64,000 nucleotides of DNA, from NCBI GenBank assembly GCA_018466975.1, contig CM031557.1, positions 2,046,001 to 2,110,000 of the forward strand. Direction: 5' to 3'. The stretch comes from Sparassis latifolia (Eukaryota; Basidiomycota; Agaricomycetes; Polyporales; Sparassidaceae). A program made the position numbers and the translations under genes. Positions 10,060-21,174 of the stretch are shown here, piece by piece; position 1 is the stretch's first letter, and every line of letters begins with the position of its first letter. Below the pieces are notes generated by a model. The model did not search any database. It was given only the letters and a program-made list of their open reading frames with translations, and was not told where the DNA came from.

Positions 10060-10358
10060 TACTGTGCCATTACGACCATTCCGGCTGAGGGTGTGATAAT
10101 GGACAGTCTTGTAATGATCCGGCCACCCAGCCAGAACAGTCATGACAATGGACGATGAACACACAGTCAGCCGGCCAAGCTGGCCACTGAGAAGAGAAAA
10201 CTGATGGAGTAACTGGCCAGCTGGCCAAGTCACAGTCTGAGTACCTAAGGTTGTACCATCTGACCATAATACTCGTGACATAGGACATGTCCAGAATTCT
10301 GGCCAGGCCAACCTTATTCGGATGTGTGACTGGCCAGATTGGTTGTAATGGTACAGTA
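10060..10358. mobile_element. MITE rich in TGGCCA
   Basis: Imperfect terminal inverted repeats of about 25 bp bound the element: TACTGTGCCATTACGACC on the left and the complement of TACTGTACCATTACAACC on the right. Between them the palindrome TGGCCA or GGCCA occurs about ten times, making a GC-rich island in AT-rich surroundings. TA occurs at both borders and could be the target duplication, which would fit a mariner-type element, but it could also belong to the inverted repeat. There is no coding capacity. Confidence 0.55.
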
Positions 10359-10370
10359 GTCATACAGCTG

Positions 10371-10864
10371 TCAAAGAGCGGCCACTTTGATAGTTGGTGT
10401 TAATTCACTTCTTTTTAACTTTCTTTTGCACATGGGTGAGGAAGTTGTTAAATGTGGGAGCAGTGGGGCCATGGTAAAGGGTGGCGGCATGTAAGGAACA
10501 TGGGGAACTGTGATGGGGACATTGGATTCAGTGAGCACATGCAGCTTAATTGCCTGGATTTGATACACCTGTTGGCCAAAGTCATCTATGGAGGACAAGT
10601 ACAGTGTGAGAAGCAGTAAAGAGTGGCAATGACCATGATGAAAGTCTTTTCACGCAGTTTGTCGTGCCACTCCCAGGGGAGGATGAGGTTGCTGTTGATA
10701 TTAGTAAAGTTGTGTTGGAAGAGGTGGCTGTCGTGATGATCAAACATGGGCCTGACATAGTCGGAGAGCATCCTGAGATCATAGGTCGCTCCTAGTTTGA
10801 TGTCCTTAGCTGTGCAGGTAAATGGAGTATCCGCATAGCAATGGAGGTGTGAGCAGATATACAC
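10371..10864 (-). pseudogene. Fragment of a transposon-associated hypothetical protein
   Basis: The minus strand reads TYDLRMLSDYVRPMFDHHDS and LPWEWHDKLREKTFIMV. After a likely short GT-AG intron (about 10612-10579) it continues VYQIQAIKLHVLTESNVPI and a Pro-rich tail. Similar wording (LSDYVRPMFDH, then an aromatic/PW motif) occurs, from memory, in Agaricomycete hypothetical proteins that travel with DNA transposons. No start or complete frame remains. Function is unknown. Confidence 0.45.
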
Positions 10865-11284
10865 TTCAGCATAGGAGGGTGGTTATTGTTGTCATTCTCA
10901 ATGACCATTCTCTGACCATTCATGTCAGATGACCATGCTTTATCTGACAATGTGAACACCAAGTAATGTGTTCCGGCTGCTATAACTCATTTGTTCATAA
11001 GCTTACCCTGTCATATGCAGTTTCGATCCTATAAATGATACAATGGCAACAGCTGACAATGGTGCCAGACTGTCTACCGGTGATGCTAATACTCCATACA
11101 TATTTTAATCATTGAAACTATTTCCGCCCACACTTATCCCATTACTTCCCAGTCCTATTGTGATAGGAGTCATTACTAGTTGATGTGACTGGGAGTACAA
11201 ACAGCCCTTATTAGAGTTCATCCATGATCTCATATGCCAATACCAATACACTCATTAACTCTAACAAAAGGATTCACAAGATTA
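10865..11284. other. Noncoding stretch
   Basis: I recognise no gene, repeat or signal in this stretch between a gene fragment and the next MITE. Confidence 0.4.
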
Positions 11285-11740
11285 GTGTTGTGTAGTCCTG
11301 GTTCTGGCTCTCAGTCCTTCTTATCTTGGAAATTTTTAGGACTATAAGGACTGGTCCTGGACTAGTTCAGGACCAGTTCATAAGAACAAAGACATAAGCT
11401 TCAACTTTTTATATTTGAACTGTATAAATGACAATTTCAGAGGAATAAAAGTACTGCGTAATAAGCTACAGGTGATATATTCATAAGCTATCCATACAGA
11501 TTTGAATTAGTACAGCCTAGAGTAAGATTCTACTGTTTGCGTGTTCTCTTATCTATATGTCATTGATGCCTTAGATGAAAAAGATCAGTCCAGACTGATT
11601 CAGGACCAGTTAGGACTGGCATTGATCCTAGACTAGTCTGGACTGGTCCTAGGACTGCAGTCCTGATCCTGGTCCTGGTCCTGGTCCTGGTTCTTCTCAA
11701 AAAAAGCAAAAAGACAGGACAGGACAGGACTACACAACAC
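11285..11740. mobile_element. MITE with GGACCAG repeats and TA duplication
   Basis: Perfect 16-bp terminal inverted repeats (GTGTTGTGTAGTCCTG on the left, its exact complement on the right) enclose 456 bp. TA lies directly outside each end, as expected for a Tc1/mariner-type target duplication. The interior is packed with GGACCAG/CTGGTCC units near both ends and an AT-rich centre. There is no coding capacity. A diverged relative lies between two host genes at about 45972-46135. Confidence 0.8.
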
Positions 11741-12674
11741 TATAGAAGATGAGCGACTACTCGAACCCCACTAATGCTTATTTCAGTATTCGCCACATTT
11801 TCGATGATATAATGTGGTGATCGTTTAGGACTGAAGATGAGTTACACCACTTCCTTTGTTTCAATGGCAAAGACATCACCATCTGGCTCATGGGCAAAAT
11901 TTGCACAAACAATGTGCGGAGAAACTATATGCTTCCCCCTCATCTCAACATCGCCATTTATCCCATAGTTGGTGGAGATGCAGAGGCTGCGGTTAACCTG
12001 CTGCATAAACATGGTTATGAACCTGGCAGTTAGCATAATTGTTATTATTAGATTAATTGCAGCACTGAATCTCTTCTGTAATAGAACAACTATTGCAAAT
12101 GAACCTAATTTAGGTGAGCAAATGCATGCAGAAGACTCTCAAAGGTGATGAGAAACAAGTCAGTAAAGTAAAAAATTTCTAATAAACCTTTTATGCACTC
12201 AATACCATTCTAGTGCACTTAATTCAAATCCTGTTTTAATGCTATGAAACGACTTGCACTAAGGCACAAAATGACAATGTGGCCGATTCATGAAATTGAC
12301 GAGAATGATCTCGTCTTTCTTGGAGTGTAACATTTGCCATTAGAGAGTCGACAGAGAAGGCAAACCCCTTTGGAACGATGAATGGACCTACTGACGAACC
12401 AGTTTTGAACTTGTTAGTGTCAATATGCTTAACATAGAACCAAAGATCGAGCATAAGAAAAGAGCAATCACGGATATCAATGTGTCTATATAAACCACAA
12501 TTTCATTCTACCAGACAACATCAGATGTACTTTGAATTCCAATATCTCATCTGAAATATGTACTTATGTACTTTCAAAATATGCCTACTAATTCTGTAAA
12601 ATACATACAATGCCCAACATGACCATCAACATGATGGTCAACTATATATGATAAATGAAAACAGAATTAAATTA
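11741..12674. other. AT-rich stretch with short coding remnants
   Basis: Two minus-strand fragments, 12036-11842 (including SPHIVCANFAHEPDGDVFAI) and 12454-12242 (including KTGSSVGPFIVPKGFAFSV), look protein-like but belong to no family I recognise. They are probably decayed exons of one transposon-associated gene. Nothing else is visible. Confidence 0.35.
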
Positions 12675-13070
12675 GAGAATTTACAGCTAACTTGGCTTAT
12701 TAGGTGTAGTATGTGTACTGATTCAGTATTTCATGCCTGTAGGATGCAGGCTGATTTTTGAATATAATATGACTATCAGAGATATATCTATAGAATGAAT
12801 ACATTGTATCTGCAACTTAAAGTCATGACCAATGTGTACTGGAACTTCATAATTCTGAAACAAACTTATGTCAGAGAATTTACAGCTAACTTGCCTTATC
12901 GGAGTTCACTATGTGTACTGTATCAGTATTTCATATCTGTAGGATGCGGGCTGGTTTTTGAATATAATACAACTATTAGAGATATAGATATGGAATGAAT
13001 ACATTATATATGCAACTTAAAGTCATCGTCAATGTGTACTGGAACTTCACAATTCTGAAACAGACTATAT
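12675..13070. repeat. 199-bp tandem duplication
   Basis: The sequence starting GAGAATTTACAGCTAACTTG at 12675 is repeated from 12874 with a period of 199 bp, and a partial third unit (GGAACTTCACAATTCTGAAA) follows at about 13040. Units differ at scattered sites, mostly transitions. Confidence 0.8.
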
Positions 13071-14031
13071 AAAAAAATTACTACAATACCTGGTAATGTC
13101 ATAATAATAAGTGAAATTAGAGCCTGGCATGTGGATGCAGCACCAAATCCCCACAAGTCAGTAAGCAGTCTATAACAAGTAACAGTCATCAGGACTGATC
13201 CATTACACTTCCACATAATTATGTTATGAAGATCATATGAGCTGATGTTGTCAGGCCCAACAATGAAAACGAAGTAGAATTCTTGCTTAAGACAAAGCCC
13301 TTTTAGAAGTAGGCATGTCTTTCTAAAAGTGAAGCTATTGTACAGGCATCTAAACATGAAGAGGATCAAATAAGTACACCTCGAGATGATAGTTGATGTA
13401 CAAGTTGCCATAGTGATCAAAGATTTCTCTAATAGAAGACCTGTTGACCAACAATGTCTCACTAAGTCAATACAGAAGTATAGGTGGCTCATTCTGATGC
13501 AGCAGAATCTTGAGATTGATGATAAAATCTCAATAACTGTCCATAATATCATTTGAAGAGTTCCATACAGGAAGGAAATTCTCCTTCAACAGGTACATTT
13601 GCAATGATTTCTCCAATTCCTCTAGGAAGCTTATGACATCATTGTTCAGTTTCTGCAAAGTGTTGTTAGAGATTGCTAAACTATATTGGGGTGTATAAAT
13701 TTTTACCTGTGAAAATAGGAGGGTCACTAGTCATAGCAATAAGCTAAATAATGTGATGTAATATTATTCTGCACCAGTACTCATGATGCTCTCACAATAT
13801 TCTATATTTCATTTTCTTATGACATTTTAGAGCAAGTTTCTTTAAAAATAAGTTTAAGTGAAGATACTTTCATCATTGTCATTTATGGAAGATAATATAT
13901 ACTGTTAATTAATAGAACTTTAAGATTAGCAGACTCCTTACTTAGCAGACCTCTTCCAGGATCCTTATCAGCAAGCCTTCAAAGTGGAGAATTATCTGAG
14001 TCTCAAAGATATTTTTCAAGTTGTCATTAGC
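13071..14031. other. AT-rich noncoding stretch
   Basis: A 182-codon open stretch exists on the minus strand (13552-13004), but its hydrophobic, Cys-rich composition looks like chance reading of AT-rich DNA. I see no supported gene here. Confidence 0.35.
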
Positions 14032-14110
14032 CAGGATTGAACTCTTAACCTTGAGAGAAAGCCATATGATCAACTGACACTAGACACTTTAGCCACTACA
14101 CCATATTAGC
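14032..14110 (-). repeat. tRNA-derived module (SINE-like)
   Basis: On the minus strand the stretch reads GGTGTAGTGGCTAAAGTG (A-box-like) and, about 50 nt later, GTTAAGAGTTCAATCC (B-box-like), as in a tRNA. The arms do not fold into a full cloverleaf. The same layout occurs at 20952-21037, 25038-25124 and 29580-29660, so this is a dispersed tRNA-derived module. Confidence 0.55.
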
Positions 14111-15284
14111 TTATAAACTTGTTCTTATGTAAAATATATATAGAAGATTTTGCTAAAGACACTTAAACAAGTTCTGCCTATCATAAGAGAGTAGCTAAGT
14201 TAAACACAAGGCAAAACATGTTTATAATAACATTTTCAGAATATACTTTACAATTCAATCACATTGTGATCACATCTTTTACAAAAAGACTATAGTTATA
14301 AATTTTAAGTTTAGAGAATGGATCTTTAACAGTATCTATAAGGTGAACAGTAGTTTATAATATATACAAAGTTAATATATAGGTATTGTAATATAAATAG
14401 CAGTATAGACTGTATGAAATGCTACTGTAACATTCTTTATCTTATGTTTCACTCAGTTATGCACTTGTAGATAGAATTTGTCCAAGTCTCTTTAGCAAAA
14501 TCTCCTATATATATTATATATAAAATTAAGTTACAATTCCTAAAGTATGAAGAGAATCGTTCTTATAAGCAGTGGGCCTTTGGAGGCTGACCTGAACTGT
14601 AATGAACTTTTCTCCAAATTGTGGGAAAATCCTAGAGAGAGAACTTAGCTACAAACATTCTAATGGCTCTTCTTGCCCAACTACAAGTTGAGTATAGATG
14701 AACATTCAAAACTATTATATTAAAAACCGATGCAACTTGTACAAATACCCATCAACAGATGCATGGCTGCAGCACTTTAGATTAGATAATGGATAACAGC
14801 TCTATCTCAGGGAACATTAAAATTATATTTTATGCAGTCTTGTACTGAGTTTAATACATTGTAACTATTATTATTGAATTAAAACCAAAAAAGAGACCTA
14901 AGTAGCACTACAAGGCCTGCTTAGTCAGTTTCCTAATTTGGAAACTGACTTACTAAAGGTACTCATGATTATCTAGACCATGCCACTAATTTTTCCGCTT
15001 TTTTTCGTTTTTTTTTGAGATTTCTAACCTCAAAATACACTTGTCCAAATTGGGAAAGTCAGGATCCTTTAAAGTTACAATTCTTGAGAAATGAAGAGGA
15101 TCATTCTTATGAGTGATGGGACATTGAGGGCTAAAAAGGTTGGCTAGTATATGTGTGTAATGACTATATAATATTATAAAAGTGTAATTAGTATAAGTTT
15201 TTAAGAACCTTACCATGCCTGATGATATATCTAATTATCTCTACTAGATGATGTAGTATCATACATGACAGCCTACTTCAAAAA
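14111..15284. other. AT-rich stretch with short inverted repeats
   Basis: No gene is visible. A block near 14145-14185 (TTTTGCTAAAGACACTT) is repeated in inverted form near 14485-14525 (AGTCTCTTTAGCAAAAT), suggesting the remains of another foldback element. A motif like GAAGAGGATCATTCTTATGAG occurs near 14555 and 15090 and again near 21195. Confidence 0.4.
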
Positions 15285-15425
15285 ATGTCACTGAAAATTG
15301 TTACAAATGTGCCTACAAGAATCACTACAAAAAATGTTAGCAACGTGCTTATAAGAATCACTATAAGAATCACTACAAAAAATGTTACCAATGTGCTTAT
15401 AAGAACCACTACAGAAAATGACCCT
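15285..15425. repeat. Short tandem array (ACTACAAAAAATGTTA units)
   Basis: Three imperfect units of roughly 45-60 bp contain CACTACAAAAAATGTTA and GTGCTTATAAGAATC. The same unit occurs in opposite orientation at about 22730-22850. It keeps frame by chance on both strands; I do not call it coding. Confidence 0.7.
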
Positions 15426-16574
15426 ACAAACTGTTGTAGAGGGAAAATGTGCAGGACACTGGATAGCATTGGAGACAGTGAGTTTGAGAGGTTGACAGAA
15501 ATTCATGAGAGCACTGGCTCGAAGTGACAAGGATGGGAGAGTAAGATAAAGCAGGCCACTGTAATACTAGAAAATACTCAGAATGAATATGCTTATTGTG
15601 TCGCTCTTCTATGCATCGCGTGAACTTGTTGACTTGAGGGAACTAACCTGAGAAAGACTTAAAGGAGTACTAGAGAAGTGGGGGAAAAACCTGGCTATTC
15701 GAAGGAGAGCTGAGCTCCTTATATACATTTCAGCCTGTCCCGACACTTTCTTAGCTCAGGACCTTCCTTGGGCTGTGATTCGTCCATTCAAGAAGGTACG
15801 TAGAAGGAGGTAAGAGGCAATGACGTCGATGATGCAATGTTCTAAGTGGCTACCAAAACGGGAAAGTAAAATACTGAGAAAGGAAATAATGTCCTGGGAG
15901 CCTTGTCTGCAGTGACTCATGCTTCAGTGCATCCTCCAATTTCCTCGCATTGAGAGCTTGGGCAAGGCAATAGAGCAGGGATCATCCTATTTGTGATTCG
16001 CGTTCCAGGCCTCCAATGGAAGTGGGACCCTCGACCGTACTTTGTGCCATTGCTTCAGCTTCCTTCACCTTGGATCCTTCGGCATTGCGTCTTCGTGAGG
16101 TAGAGTGAGTGAGGGATGCAGACACAAGAGAGTTATCTAGAGAAAGGGGAAACATAGAAATTGAGAAAGGTCCAAACCATCCTTCGCACATCGCATGAAT
16201 CTTAGGCATCACATGAGTGCCGGATATCTGTATTCTCTCATGCAAATGAATATTAGTCAGCTCTTTATGTACATTCTGCATGTATGTTGTATTTCTTTAT
16301 TATAAGAGGCAGTAACTTTTAATCTCGACCTCGAGATCAGAAGACAAGAACAAGAAGAAATGAAAAACTCAGCATGCATCTACCACCAAGGTCGATATTC
16401 ATCTTCGCAGTGAACTGATAGCTTGAGAATATTTGAGTGTGATGATATATTTTCGATCGGCCAACTGAACAGTATGTGATGCAGGTTGCCACCAGTAGTC
16501 AACAGCATCTTCTCGATTGTGTTGTATAAAGTGTTGCCATAACAGTTGAGAACATCGGGGTACTTCCTGCTATC
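15426..16574. other. Stretch with no recognised gene
   Basis: A minus-strand open stretch at 16281-15982 (including HVMPKIHAMCEGWFGPF) lies downstream of the gypsy integrase remnant and might be its degraded tail, but I recognise no domain. Nothing else is visible. Confidence 0.35.
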
Positions 16575-17135
16575 ATATCAGTTCCTGTTAAACTCGGAAT
16601 GAAAAGACTGGTTAGTGTCACGGAAGAAGAAAAGTTTGATTCGACTCGTGACAATATGCTCCTTCAAGATAGACCCATTGAGCTCCCGCAAAGTGTACGA
16701 AGTGCTCTGATACCACTTGTGAATGATGTAGGGGCCAGCCCATCATAATGCACCTTTGTTATCGTGCTGGTTATTGAGCCATGTCTCATGAATGAGAACC
16801 CAAGTGCCTGGTTTGAATTCGCCACTTTCAATACAAATGACATGTTTGCGCATGTAGTTGTCCACTGAACATTGTCAATTCATCACAAGTTCTTCAAGTG
16901 TTTGTATAATATGGCCTTTTTTTTGCGCTACCTGCTGTAATCGAGTCATGATAAGCTCCTCAGTTGTGTAAACCTGATCTCAGTCCAACATAAACCATAT
17001 CCAGTCGGTAAGGTCAAACAGAAAGAGGCAATTCTTGCCGTAAAGGAGAAAATATGGAGTATAACCTGTCACACAGATGACTGTCATTCGCATCGCCATG
17101 AGCACTGAATGCAAATAGTTAGGCCAGTGTCCAGG
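16575..17135 (-). pseudogene. Second, older gypsy integrase remnant
   Basis: Read on the minus strand, several broken frames give the integrase tail in order: TGYTPYFLLYGKNCLFLFD, TEELIMTRLQQVAQKKGH, GEFKPGTWVLIHETWLNNQH, WAGPYIIHKWYQSTSYTL and RELNGSILKEHIVTSRIKLF. These are the GPF/Y-type C-terminal motifs of Ty3/gypsy integrases. Wording differs from the 555-8292 element, so it is a separate lineage. Stops in each frame show it is dead. LTRs for it were not found. Confidence 0.75.
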
Positions 17136-17465
17136 CTTGTCACTGCATGACACTCCACTTCCACCTGGAGCAAATTATGAGGGGATTTCAGTGCAGTGAC
17201 TTTATCTGGCATGAACATCAGCATATATTAGAACACTTTCACTTTGGCCTCATTGTGAGATGCCAGTGAGAGGTGATACTGTCTTATTTGCAGGCAGCAA
17301 AGACATAAAGAGAGGCATTGGACCTCCTCCAAGGCATATTGCATGCGTGTGGCCTGCTGCATGGGTGAAATAAAGGTGTGATGCTGTTTTTTGTTGTAGT
17401 TGCCCTTGGTATAAAATGCATTAAATGGGCAAAATTAGCATAATGATGTTAAGCTGAACTGCAGG
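17136..17465. other. Short gap, probably decayed gypsy coding sequence
   Basis: The stretch continues upstream of the integrase remnant on the minus strand, but no motif is readable. Confidence 0.3.
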
Positions 17466-18955
17466 CTACATGCACAGATTACTATTCATAATCCTTGTGC
17501 GAAGCACAGAGTTCCCAATAGTAATCTTGGCACACTTAGCTATGAATTGTTGCAAATTTGCCTGATGCTGCTTGATGAGAGGCAGCTCATTCCTGAAAGG
17601 TAAAGCCACCAGGGCAACCAATGCATAATAAAGATGCTCATTTACATGCTTATCAGCACCAATATGACAGAAAAATGAGAGGATTGCTTGATTATCCAGG
17701 GTGTCAGATGAAAGTGCTGATTCTGAAGATGGTCCAATCTGTTCTTCATACTGCTGATAAAATAGCTTAGTTGCGACTAATTCATCACCATCTTCTTCCT
17801 CCACTCTATGGTCACTATCTTCTGAGGTCTCTCTAGTGGCAGAAATCTCAAAGAATCTCTTCACAAACTTATCTGGTGAAAACCTCTATAACCTAGAGCT
17901 CGCTCGTGTCAAGCGCATTACTAATCCAAGCTTCTTATTCCTGGGTTTCACATTCTTCTCAAAGTCCTGTTGGACCTTGACATACTTGTGCCCAAGATGC
18001 TTTCTCATTGTTTCCTGATCTCAATCTCAAGAACCTTCTCCACAAAGTATGCAAACTAAGACTGTTACAAATGGCTTCAGGCCAGCAATTGGACCCTGTT
18101 GATTCAGATGAGGCTTCAAAGTATGAACTTCCACACTAGTAACAAGAACATTAGGAATTGCTTCCTGCACCTCCTTTGCGTACATTTTCATCGTAGCTTT
18201 GGTGACATGATAGTGGTGCTCCTGACATTCTTTAGGGTTAGGATATTTTGTAAAGCCTCCAGGTATCAGATGCAAGTAAAGGTAGTCGAGAGGTACCATC
18301 ATCACATATGTGTCTTTTTGACAGTAGAGAATGTTGTAACCAGGATGATAGGCAAGTTGATAGTGGCTAAAAAGAGGGGTGCACTTAAAATGTTTGAAAC
18401 TTTATACCTTGAAGATGGTGAGGATTCTTTCTTGGCTAGAAAAGGTTCCTTGTTGAGCTTATCTTGTAGAAGTCTGTTGCCACAAACATTCATATTAGAT
18501 TTTTATATTAATAATAAAAAACACAAATGAGATACCTTTCATATTTCTTGCCTTGATCACTCTGGATTTTAAATGCCACATCACCCTGAATGTCCTTCCC
18601 TTTCACACAAGTATCAGCATTATCTGAATCATCTGAATCAAAATCAGAATCAGACATAATGTCCTTTATTTAATTTGTGAAATCTTCATCTCCAGAGGAT
18701 GCAACAATTAAGGCTGATTTTGTCATTTTAGTTAGACTTTAGTATAAAAAGATATAACTGATGGTACATACCTGGTGCACTCAAGTCATCCATGTTACTG
18801 TCATCAACATCTAAACCAGACATTACATCCTTCACATTGTCAGCAAATAATACAACCATCCACTTGAGCTTGACAAGTTGTTATAGTCTGAGATGTCAAG
18901 GTTGAATGTCTTCCTTAGAAGATACAACCACCTGTTTAAGCTTAGAGGACTGCCA
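17466..18955 (-). pseudogene. Decayed acidic-protein gene, C-terminal part
   Basis: Minus-strand exon-like pieces with GT-AG boundaries run leftwards: NVKDVMSGLDVDDSNMDDLS (18830-18775), ALIVASSGDEDFTN then MSDSDFDSDDSDNADTC (18720-18545), NVCGNRLLQDKLNKEP (about 18490-18420), PNPKECQEHHYHVTKATMKM (18305-18030), and KRFFEISATRETSEDSD to LRTRIMNSNLCM (17864-17466). Stops (for example TAA after DFTN) interrupt it. The pieces are rich in Asp, Glu and Ser. I do not recognise the family. Further exons lie at 20296-20746 and 25329-25410, separated by later insertions. Confidence 0.5.
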
Positions 18956-20295
18956 CAGTGATGAGTGCACATCCGACACAAATACCTAAACCCAACTAAA
19001 ACAAACAAGAAGGGCAATCTGTGTGAGAGAGAAGGGCATTGCAGCTGTATAATAATGCAAGTGGGTCCCAGAACCTCAACCTAAGCCAAAGGGGGATGCA
19101 ATCTGTAAAAGAATGAGGGCTCGTGACGTAAATGCGAAGTCGAATGACAATCTACAACAAAGTCGCGAAAGTCAGAGAGGGGAAACTAAAGTCATGATGT
19201 GATCACCAAACTCATAGGTGAAGGTGAACTAAATCACAAAGGTGAAGGGAACTATTTGTGGAGGTAGAATGCTATGGGGAAACACAGTATTCGCTGTCTC
19301 AACGAAGTCACAGTCAGTCTAATGCAAAAGTCGAAGTAAAACTAACATAGGTGGTATATCACTATATTGCTATGTTGCTATCACAATGTTGCTATCACAA
19401 TGTCACTATCGCAATGTCGCAGTTTGCTATTGCAGTTGCAGTTGCACTTTCTAAACGCAGTATGCAGTCTCGAAGTATTGCAGTCTCGCTATGTCACAGT
19501 GGGGTATATCGTAGTTTGAAGTTGCTATCACAGTAAATGCAGTTTCTCAGTGATCTGAAGTGAAGGGGGAAGTCTCCTACTGGTCTTCGATGATAATTGA
19601 TGTAGATACAGTAGATATTTATAGAGAGGGACAAAGGGAGAGAAAATGCAAAAGTTGCAAAATGTCGGACAATGGATCCTGACATTGGAAAGAATTGCAA
19701 TGGTCTAGGACCAATAGAAAAAGAGGTAAAGTGAGTGGAGAGGTGAATGTCATACGTTAGCAATGAAGAAAAATGGTAAACTAGAGGAAAATTGAAAGAA
19801 AACATATGCTACTTGTCCTGAACCACATGGAACACTCTAACGGCATCTCCAGTCCAGCATGAAGGTAGGAGTCTTGAAAGGGAAAGTTAAACAATAAAGG
19901 GAATGAGATTTGCAAAATAAAGAGGTGTGACCATTGAGTGATATCAATAAGTTGGTGCAATGAACCAGCAGGTCAGTGCGACATCGGGGAAGTATGGACT
20001 TAGAAGGAAATCGGCCAGGGCACATCGGACAAGACCAAAGGATAACGGGTAAGTGGTATGTGACAGCGGGGAGACACAAGAGTGGTGTATGAGTAATGAA
20101 ACAATGTCAAACCTCGAAGAAAAGTCGTAAGGAATTGAGTGAAGTCGAACGAGGTCGTGCGAAGTCAGAAAAGTTTGCAGAATGTCACAAAAGAGTCGGA
20201 TGCATCTCGGAGGCTAAGGCATAAAGTAGTGAGGTCTAAGCGATCACTGAAAAACACATTTTCATAAATCAGGAGGTCTGAGAGCGTATTAGCAG
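18956..20295 (-). mobile_element. Solo-LTR-like repeat, family R copy 2
   Basis: This block is homologous over its whole length to 1344-2713, in the same orientation. Ends match at CAGTGATGAG and TATTAGCAG, and a CTATAAATA TATA-like motif lies on the minus strand near 19616. It splits the decayed acidic-protein gene (17466-25410). Divergence from copy 1 is mostly C/T and G/A. No clear target duplication was found. Confidence 0.7.
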
Positions 20296-20746
20296 TCAGA
20301 GATGATAGGTATCAGACATAACATTCTTGCACTAATCTTTAAAGTCTTCGTGGACCTTCCTCTGCTTGGAGAATTGGGGAGGACCAATACTGGCAGACAT
20401 CTTGGAGCTCCCAACAGAGACTGCTTTTTCTATTTCAGTTGTTGAATTAGTTCCGTTTTAGTAGAAAGTAACATTATTAATGAGACACACCTTGATATAT
20501 ACATATATCCTTCATTTTGCCTGTGACTGCCTGCACTGTATTCGCATCCTCCTTACTGAGGTTGTTAGATGCTACAGAATAATGTTTTAATGGTAGGTCT
20601 AATCAGCTTAGATGCATTCAAAAGTGTGGTCATACCTTGTGAGGCCACAGATAGTCATGTCAAAACTTCTGCAACATCTTCATCATTCATCACTTCCTGA
20701 TCTGCCACTCGCTCTAATTCCTCCTCATCTGGTTCAGACTTATCTT
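20296..20746 (-). pseudogene. Decayed acidic-protein gene, middle exons
   Basis: Minus-strand pieces include KSEPDEEELERVADQEVMND followed by EDVAEVLT (20740-20655) and MSASIGPPQFSKQRKVHE (20400-20345), with intron-like spacers. The first piece ends ex abrupto at the foldback element and appears to continue LEESETESDSD on the other side (25410-25337), giving one unbroken acidic run if the element is removed. Function unknown. Confidence 0.45.
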
Positions 20747-20750
20747 TGTC

Positions 20751-21174
20751 AGTTATAAAAGATAATCTTTTTCATTTATAAGTAGCAAATTTTCATAAGA
20801 ATTGCTACTTTTAAGTAGACCTATTGGTAGGTGCATAGATTAACTCAGAATAATCTTTCAGATAATCTTAGGATAATCTTAATATAATCTTCAGGATAAT
20901 CTGAGGATAATCTGAAGATTGGCAATAAAATATAATTTTAACTTTGATATCAGCCTGGATTGAACTCTGGACCTTAGGTCAATTTTATAAAATAAAATTC
21001 CAACTGACACTTTAGACCACATGACCATTAGGCCATGTATTACATCTATCTTATCTTGAATAAAACATCTTCTTTTTGAAAAAAACTTACCAAATTCTGT
21101 CTATTGGAAGAGAGTAAGTAAAAGGCACTTGACTTTTATCATAGATACTCTGAGTCTTATAGTCTTGTTTACGA
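20751..21174 (+). repeat. Left arm of foldback element
   Basis: This arm is the near-perfect inverted partner of 24889-25324. It contains a tRNA-like module on the minus strand at 20952-21037, with ACCATTAGGCC (A-box side) and GGATTGAACTCTGGACC (B-box side) in the plus-strand reading. Confidence 0.85.

Noticed and set aside
14032..14110. A functional tRNA gene
   Set aside because: Box-like motifs are present, but acceptor and anticodon stems do not pair; compare the clean cloverleaf at 53990-54078.
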